NCBI GenBank assembly: GCA_964017145.1
Contig: CAXHKQ010000064.1
Coordinates: 1 to 64,000, forward strand
DNA length: 64,000 nt
Reading direction: 5' to 3'
From: Agrocybe praecox
Lineage: Eukaryota; Basidiomycota; Agaricomycetes; Agaricales; Agrocybaceae
Part shown: piece by piece, positions 44,201-53,200 of the stretch
Position numbering within the stretch: position 1 is the first letter of the stretch
How the letters are laid out: each line of letters starts with the position of its first letter
Notes under the pieces: generated by a model
What the model was told of the DNA's origin: nothing
The model's input: only the letters and a program-made list of their open reading frames with translations
Database searches by the model: none
Position numbers and translations under genes: made by a program

Positions 44201-47200
44201 TGCCGTATCGAATCCTCCTGTTAGCGGATGGACTAGCTATCAGTTCAAGAACTCTCCGGGCTCTACCGACTCCAGCATCGCCAATTCTAAGGAGACAGAA
44301 ACCAAGGATAAACCGAGCTTCAACGGACCGCCGGGGGGGCCTGGGGATCCCTCAGGAGACCCCAATGGCCCTGGTGGAGGACCGAACGGACCACCTGGAT
44401 GGCCACCCGGTTACACAGGCTGGCCAGGGTATAATCTTGGTCGAGGCGGTGGAGGCGGTGGTGGAGGTGGTGGAGGCGGTGGTGGAGGTCCTCCTCCTGT
44501 CGGAGCTGCAGCTGCCTTACCCGCAGCTGACGAAGAATGGCAGATGAATCCAAAAATTAATCTATCTAATCTACCAACTTGGAACGGAAAGAACGACACT
44601 CTCATCGAATATCTCAGTGAGATGGGTGGCTTTGCTAAGCTTGGTCAAAGGATGAAAAGAGGAATAGGTCAATTAGCCACTTTCAAATGGTCTGGCCCAG
44701 CAAAGTTATGGTGGGATACGCTACCCCTCCCAGACTCCGAAGCGCTAATATGTTGCATGTCGATTGGGAACCAGACCAGGAAGCGGAATGGGATAGAGAG
44801 TATCTAGCTATGATTGTAGAGCAAAATCAGAATGATCTTTCTGCTTATGATTCGAGTGATCCCGCTGAGGCTACTTATAAGGAAGCTCTCAATATAACCA
44901 AGGAATTACCTGCTCAAGTCAAAGCTACCCTTTTACCTCGTCGGATACGACGAGCCAACACTCGAGCTATTCCGAAAAAGGATCTATCATCTAGCGATGT
45001 CTCCGGTTCCGAGAGTGCCTCCTCCGAACGAATAGTCAAGGTTAAGAGAGGTCGAGCCCTTCCTGAGGGTATGGGATCTCTCGGCGCCAGAGCATTACAT
45101 ATTAAAGCTCGAGTACATTCCATCGAGAACACGTCGGTGCAAACACGCCTAGATTCGGGGGCTGACATCACGCTAATGTCTGAAGAATTTTACAAATCGA
45201 TTCCTGACCTTCCTCGCATTAAAGAAGGATTAAGAATGAAACTCTACCATCTTACGGGTAATGCTAAAGTCCTTGGCTATGTTCGCACCTCTCTAATTAC
45301 ATCAGCGGAGGATGGTACCGTTCTGCAATTCGACTTAGAGGCGTACATTGTTAGGGATATGAGAGTGCCCTTGCTCATAGGAGAGGACTTTCAAACGACT
45401 TATGAACTTGGCCTACGAAGATACGCTACTGGTCAGAGCGAAGTCTTAGTAGGAAGGGATGCGCTATACACGATACAAGCTTCTTCCGCGCAGAGCGTAG
45501 ACTTGGGTTTCGAAATTCGACAGGCCTTCACCTCTCAATCTTTCGTGAGGTCTCGAGCAGTTAGACGAGCAAGAGCTAAGGCACGACAATCGGATAAGGA
45601 TGCCCCAGTAGTTGCGGCTCAGGACGTCTGTATTGCCGCTGGTTCCGTCCATAACATTAAGGTGCAAGCTCCTTTCGGAGATGAGCGTGAATGGATAGTG
45701 GAAAAGGTCGTTATTGGAACCGATACTGCGGATATATTAGCTGCTCCAACGACGTGGATTAATTCTGCTTGCCCATACTTGCCCATTGCGAATCCCACTC
45801 CCAGACCGATTTACATACGAATGGGGGACGTAGTCGGACACTTGCTCGATCCCATGGCCTTAAACAAGTCAGACAGCCCTGAGGCGACGAAGATGTCCGC
45901 AGCGGCCGATGCGATCAGAGCCGTTATAACTGGTACCCTCAGAAATCAGGATCTAGGAGCTGCAACCACCATACGAGAACCAAGTGACGACAAATTAGAG
46001 CAGGATGAATCGTGGGGACCTAAAACCACCACCGTGGCTATCGACGACGTTCATGGAGACGTATCGACCTTGGTAAACCTAGGACCTGATATTCCCGAGG
46101 AATATCGAACCAGACTAGCTTCCGTACTGAAGAAGAACGAGCGAGCGTTTGGAGTCAACGGACGACTGGGGCAAGTCGAAGCCCGTGTTGAAGTTCCTCT
46201 GAAACCTGGTACTCAACCCATTTTCGTTCCTATGTACGGCGCTTCGCCTGCGAAACGTGAAGTAATCGATAAGCAAATTAATGCTTGGTTCGAAGCTGGG
46301 GTGATTGAGCCGTCCGTTAGCCCTTGGGGATTTCCTGTGGTAGTCGTCTACAGAAACGGCAAACCTCGTTTGGTAGTCGATTACCGAAAGTTAAACACTC
46401 ATACTATACCGGACGAGTTCCCTATTCCCCGCCAGTCTGAAATCATTCAAGCTCTATCCGGCTCTCAAGTACTGTCCTCTTTCGATGCGTTATCAGGTTT
46501 TACTCAACTCGAAATGGCGGACAAGGATAAAGAAAAAACAGCTTTTCGTTGTCATCTGGGCTTATGGCAATTCAAGCGTATGCCTTTCGGGTTGCGTAAC
46601 GGCCCATCCATCTTCCAACGCATCATGCAAGGAGTTCTCTCGCCCTTCTTATGGCTTTTCGCCTTGGTCTATATCGATGATATCGTAGTATTCTCAAGGA
46701 ACTGGGAAGAACACTTGATCCACTTGGATAAAGTGCTTAGTGCTATCGCTTCGTCCGGAATCACTCTCTCACCTCCCAAATGTTTCGTAGGCTATTCTTC
46801 TATCTTGTTACTCGGCCAAAAGGTATCTCGTTTGGGTCTCTCTACTCATGCCGAGAAAGTTGCGGCTATCCAGGAGTTAGCTCGTCCACACAATGTTCAC
46901 GATTTGCAGAAATTTTTAGGCATGGTCGTCTATTTCTCTCAGTATATTCCCTTCTACTCCTTCATTGCCTCACCTCTATTCGCGCTACTGAAGAAAGGAG
47001 TACGTTGGCACTGGGGTGCAGAACATGAAACGGCCTGGGCGAGCGCAAAGGCTGCTCTGGCTTCTGCTCCAGTCCTAGGTCATCCTGTTCAAGGGGTTCC
47101 ATATCGTCTTTATACCGACGCATCAGATTTTGCTCTAGGTGCTAGTTTGCAACAAGTGCAGCCTATTCTCGTTCGAGATCTGAAGGGCACTTCAACGTAT

Positions 47201-50200
47201 GAACGTTTGCGTAAAGCTTGGGAGGCTCAAGACCCGGTCCCTTCTCTGTTTCCTATCCTCATCAAGGATGTAGTAGAACGTTGTTCCTCGGACGATTGGG
47301 CGGATTCCCTGGATGACACGACTGTTCACGTCGAACGAGTCATCGCTTATTGGAGTCGTTCTCTTAAGCCCGCTGAACGTAACTACAGCGCGACTGAACG
47401 GGAGGCTCTTGGCGCGAAGGAAGCCTTGGTTAAATTCCAACCTTTTATTGAAGGCGAAATTATAACCCTGGTCACCGATCACGCTGCTCTTCAGTGGGCT
47501 CGCGTCTATGAGAATGCTAACCGGCGCCTAGCGGCGTGGGGGGCGGTATTCGCTGCATATCCTGGTCTACGAATAGTGCATCGACCGGGTCGAGTACATT
47601 CTAACGTGGACCCGTTGTCCCGAATGCCTCGAGTGCCGCCGCATAGTTCTCCGATCAGAGACGATCTTGTCACCATTACTCCCACTGAAGAAAAGCGGGA
47701 ATTAGCTCAATTAGCGGAGGATAAAGGAACTTACAGCCCGGCCAACAGAGCAGCGTTTTCAGTATGCTGGTGGGAAGAAGTAGTAGAGAAATCTGCCTAT
47801 CCGGTTATGACTAGGAGACAGCGAGCCGAATTGGAAGCAGTAACCTCAAACCCTACGCAAGATATTAAGGACGATTCTGAGAGTCCCACGGAAAGTCAGA
47901 GCTTGGATCTTCCTTTCGAAAACGAAGATCACTGGACGTATCCTGTCGGAACGAAGCCAGTTGTCGATAATCTAGAAGAGAATTGGGATAATCGTACCCA
48001 CTTGCTCATTTCTATGAAACCCTCGATTATTAAATCATTTGTGGAAGGATACAAGACTGATCCATTTTTCAATAAACGATACGTTGACGAACAACCCAAT
48101 CCTCAGACGGTTCTTACTCCCTCGCATTTTCGTAAAGGGGCAGACGGCTTGCTCTACTTTCTAGACGCTGATTGGAATGCTAAGCTCTGTGTTCCTCGTT
48201 CACAAGTCAACTTCGTCTTAAAATGGATACACGATTCGCCATTCGAAAGTGCACACGCGGGTTACAAACGCTTCTCTGCCAGACTTTTAGAGGTGTTCTA
48301 CTGGAACACAATGATTAAAGACGCGTCTATCTTCTGTTCCACCTGCGATGTGTGTCAAAAGATCAAAGCTGATCACCGCAAAGGAGTTGGTGCTCTCCGA
48401 CCAGCTCATATTCCTGCTCGACCATTCGCTACTGTCTCACTGGACCTAATCACTGGGCTACCACCTTCAGGAGAAGCCAAATATACTGCGGTTCTGGTTA
48501 TAGTTGATAAACTAACCAAGTTCGCCATCATTGTACCCACGCATGATACTCTGGATCGCGAAGGATTCGCTAAAATATTTGTGGAAAGAGTGGCGAACAT
48601 ATTCGGTCTACCTGAAAGAATAATCGCGGATCGTGACAAAAGGTGGTCAACGGATTTCTGGAAGTCAGTAGTATCAAGTTACGGAGGAGTCATGGCTCTG
48701 TCTTCTTCGCATCACCCTCAAACTGATGGTCAAACGGAAATCCTGAATGCTAACATTGAACAAATGCTTAGAGCATACGTAGCTGGAAACCGCAAGAGCT
48801 GGGCAGAATGGTTAAGCGTACTAGCTTTCTCCTATAATTCGGCGGTCCATTCATCCACCTCATATTCTCCAAACTTTCTACTGTTGGGATATAATCCCAG
48901 ACTATCCACTAGCTCGATACTAAAGGAAGTGGACCCTTCCAACCGACCTTTCCTCCCAAGTCAGAGAGCCGAAGAATTCATTCGTTCCATCGAGGAAGTT
49001 CGGACCCTGGCGAGGAACTCTTTGGTTTTGGCCCAAGAAAAGCAAGCTAAAGCGTACAACAAGGGACGTAGACCGGTTGATGATATTCGTGTAGGAGACC
49101 TCGTCCTCGTGAATCCCCATACTCTCAAACTTGTAGACGCTAAGGGGACTGGGAAGAAGCTGGTGCAAAGAACTATCGGGCCTTTTGAAGTGCTGGAGAA
49201 GATCAACCCTGTGGTTTTCCGGCTGAGGCTACCTGACTCTTACCCTATGCATCCAGTGTTTAATGTTAGTCATCTGAAGAAGTACTACCCCTCGCCCAAA
49301 GAGTTAGGAGAAAGGGAAATATTGCCATCCACTCGAGAGTTCTTAGGGTCACCGGAATACGAAGTAGAAGCTATACTTGGCCACAAGCTCACTAACAGAA
49401 AGACGGGAAATCGTAGGATGTATCGAGTTCGATGGACTGGATATGGCCCCGCTGACGATTCCTGGGTATCCGAATACGACTTACGAAACTCCCCAGAACT
49501 ACGACGAGAATATCTATCTCTCCATAACCTCAATTAAATAAGGATCCTACACCACTCTGCAAATCTTCAGCCCTCAACAACGAGATATCATTCCCAATTT
49601 TCGTCTTATCCGCAAACACTATTAATGAACCTTACCTTTCTATTTTTGCTACCTTTTCTAAAATTAACTTTCAAGTATATTAGTTAAGTAGATAGTCGAC
49701 TACGTATTACTTAATCATTTCCACGGGATCGGATGTTCGAAACCGATCCTTTTCTTTTAGATACATACCATCTTCTGCCATTCATTTTTATCTTGGTGAT
49801 TCAGACTTGGTTGCGCTTCGAGCTGCGCCTGCGCGAATCATCCTCGAGAGATACCCGCCTATTCCGATTCCTTCTTTCCCCTCTTGGTGATTCAGACTTG
49901 GTTGCGCCTCGAGCTGCGCCTGCGCGAATCATCCTTGAGAAAATTGTCGTCTACTCCGAACCTCCCTGCTCATCTCGCTGATTCAAACACGGTTGCGCCT
50001 TGAGCTGCGCCTGCGCGAATCACTCTCGAGAATCAGTCGGTGGAGTCGTCTACCGTGATCCAGCATTCAATATCGAGGTCTTGCCGTGAGCCGCATCAGC
50101 TAAAGCCCGGGGACGCGAAACTAGAGGAAGAACACTTTATCCTACTGCAATTTCCAGGATGAGTCCCATGAAATTGTTTTCAGTGGATCGTTTAGAGAGT

Positions 50201-53200
50201 TTCGCCGGATATGCGCTCAAACCCTCGATCCAGGACGCCATGTTGTTCTTTCTCCCTCCCTTCCGTCTCATGACTACGCGCGTAGTGAATTCCTTCTCCA
50301 GCATGTGGGAACTATGGTCCCCGAACTCTACGCGAAGTGAATATTATCCGGGTGTCAGGGACAAAGAGGTCAAATTAGGATTGAGGTTACCTCTTAGTTC
50401 GAGGAGATACGACGGACACCTCGGACGGTTTGACCCCACCATCTCTCCTCAGCATTACGACTCGAACGAACCATGGCTCCCTTTCATATTGCGCGATTCG
50501 GGCGGGAACAGACCCGAACACGTTCCGCTCATCAGAGTTTGGAGATCGGAGGGAAACACGGCGAAGGGAAGTATTCAATGGTCACACATACAGGCTCTGG
50601 AAAAGCGTGTCGTGTACCTCTTCAACATGATGGATAGTTGGGCTGCGATGGAGCAGATACAGCCTGATCATTGGAGGAATAGGCCGATGAGCCCCACTCT
50701 GGCGGACCTGAAAGGACTATCGGGAACTATTGGCTTTGAAGAGGCTATGGACTGTTACGCTCACTTTCAGCGAGGCATCAAACGAATGTCTGCTTGGGGA
50801 CGTTATGCCGCAGCGGTAGTAAACGATGGGGAAACGTCACTCGGACCCCCTCACGAAGTCGTTGCCGCGGATGATCAACTCATTGGATTATGGCTCAACG
50901 GAACGGACGAAACTACGGGGTTATGGTATTTGAAACATCGAGTGCCGGGCTATATTATTCATGAACACGATTCTCTTACCTCGAGAGCGAAAGTGTCGCC
51001 CCGAATTCTACGATGTCGTAGCTTCGTCGAGGGTACTCCTGCCTTGCGGGAAGTAATGGCGCCGGATCATGTCGACCATCTCGTGTTCTCGTCTGGGCAC
51101 AATCTAGGCAAATTACAGCAGGATTTGGGCGTGGCCACTGAAGCCAAGATCGAACGCTACATGAGAACGGATCGTCTGCGCTCTTCCCCGGTCGCTCAAG
51201 GATGGGACAAGGACCATTACGTTGACCCTCGCGCTCCGGTCAAGCTGGATTTACCCCCTGCTGCTACCTCTCTATTGCCTCCGCCGGTGGTCATGATACA
51301 AAAGAATCTGTCCTGGAGCAATTGGACGGAGGAGACTGATTCGGAAGGGAAATCCTATCTGTTACGGCATGGCAAGAATTATTCAATCGAGCCCCATTAC
51401 AGAACATACTATGATCGCATTAACGCCAGACGTCTGCATGTGGAGGATAGGATCTCTGTTCCTGCGGGATACAAAGCGAATCCAAAGATATTTGGGCTAC
51501 CGGCTCCGCGTATGGATTTCTTCGAACGGGTTAATAATCAGGATCTGCTTCCGAGAATGGCCTCTTCCTGGATTTATTTGGATGAGCGCCCCTCGATCAA
51601 GGACGAAGGAAGGATCTTCGATCCTGAAGCAGTCGGAGATCGCGAATTGACTTACGACGATAGGATGGAGTACAGCGACGCTGAGAGTGAAGTGGACTTG
51701 GGCAGTAGTAGCTCAAGATCTTCCTACCAGCCAGCTGAAGGAAAAAAGCGAAAGGAGTCTCCGATGCAGTTAGATGAGAGGCACTCGACAATACAAGGCA
51801 ACATAGGCGGGCATGCCGTACCTGTGGCATCGTCGTCGCGCCGACAAATCTCCCCGCCTCGTCAACCTCGTTGGAACAGGAGTTTCGGTGCTCGGGATTC
51901 GGGTAGGAGGCCTACGCAATTAGCTCCTTCGGTCCTTCGCAGTACAGACTTGAGAAGACCTCCCGGATTGACTTCGTTGGGTTCGAAGAGAGATCGTTCC
52001 CCTTTTTCTCGACGTTCTCGCTCTCGATCGCCTCGTTGGTCTCGAAGAGCCTACTCCCCGAGTCAAGGAGTCATCTCTGCGCCTCGGCGAAGTTCACCTA
52101 GGCTACCCCCGCGCTCCCCTAGTCGTCGCCTCAAAGCCCGTTCTCGGTCTCAATCATTCGACAGAAACTATCGATCGGTCAATTCGCGCTACGTTACTCC
52201 CCCCTCTCGGCGCCCTGTATCACGACGACGCTCCCGATCAGCGACGCCTGCTAGGACTCGCTCGCGCTCCCATTCGAGGGAACTTCCCCGTCGTTCTCCG
52301 TCTCCTCCCATGCCTACTGCCACTATCTCTTCATCGGAGTCCGCTGCTGTCACTATGCCTCCTACTTTGCTCTCGCGACTCGTTGGACCGGTCGTAGCGT
52401 CTGTTCCTCCCGGTACCCCTATCCAATCCCCTCCAAGCTCAATAATAGTCCGTTACGATCCAGCTGTCGCTGCTGCCGGGACTGGATCTCTGCTGGTCCC
52501 TGTTCCCGCGTCTTCATCTCTTTCGAATTTGTTCCCTGTACCGGCTCAATCAACTGTCCCTGTTCTTACGACTATCAACGTTCAAGGCTTTACGCGCTTC
52601 CTTATCATCTGGAATCTCCCTGTATATCACACATGGGAGCAGGTAGTCGATTGGGTTGCTAGTGTGCTCGCGATGATGCCTGGCGTTAAGGTCAAACGTT
52701 TGATACGCACCAATGAGGTGGGACAACAAGTTTTTTGGCTGTCTTTCAACCATGCTCGCCAAGCGGCTACGTTTCGTGGCCTGGTCGAAAATCGTCAGAC
52801 TTCAGGAGGGACTGTTATCCGTTGTGACTTCGTATCCACCCAGGAATGGTGTGCGGCAACAGGGTCCGGAGTGGTTAATTCTTGGAGTCCAGATACTGGC
52901 TACTCGAGTGGATTGCTTGGATCTTCACCCTTGTCAACGAATGAAGTGGTGCGTCAGCCGACCCTTTCGCTTGCCCAACGTCTTGGAATCGTTGCTCCCC
53001 CCTCTCGACCCCCTCGAACTAAGCGAAGAAGACGTGCTTTGTACCAAAATTCTGCGGACGGGGGGGCTCTGTGACGGGATAGTATCATATAAGCGTCCGC
53101 GGTATCTTGTTTCTTGTCGCACTATTTTATTTTCGAATCTCGCACGCGCCGTTCTTATCTTATCTCATCCCCACGGCCCGTGCTCGCTTAATGTATTATT

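Noticed and set aside
50159..53074. ORF3 of Gypsy-2 as an envelope gene
   Set aside because: I see no signal peptide, clear membrane segment or cysteine-rich ectodomain; the RS and RRM-like features point to RNA binding.
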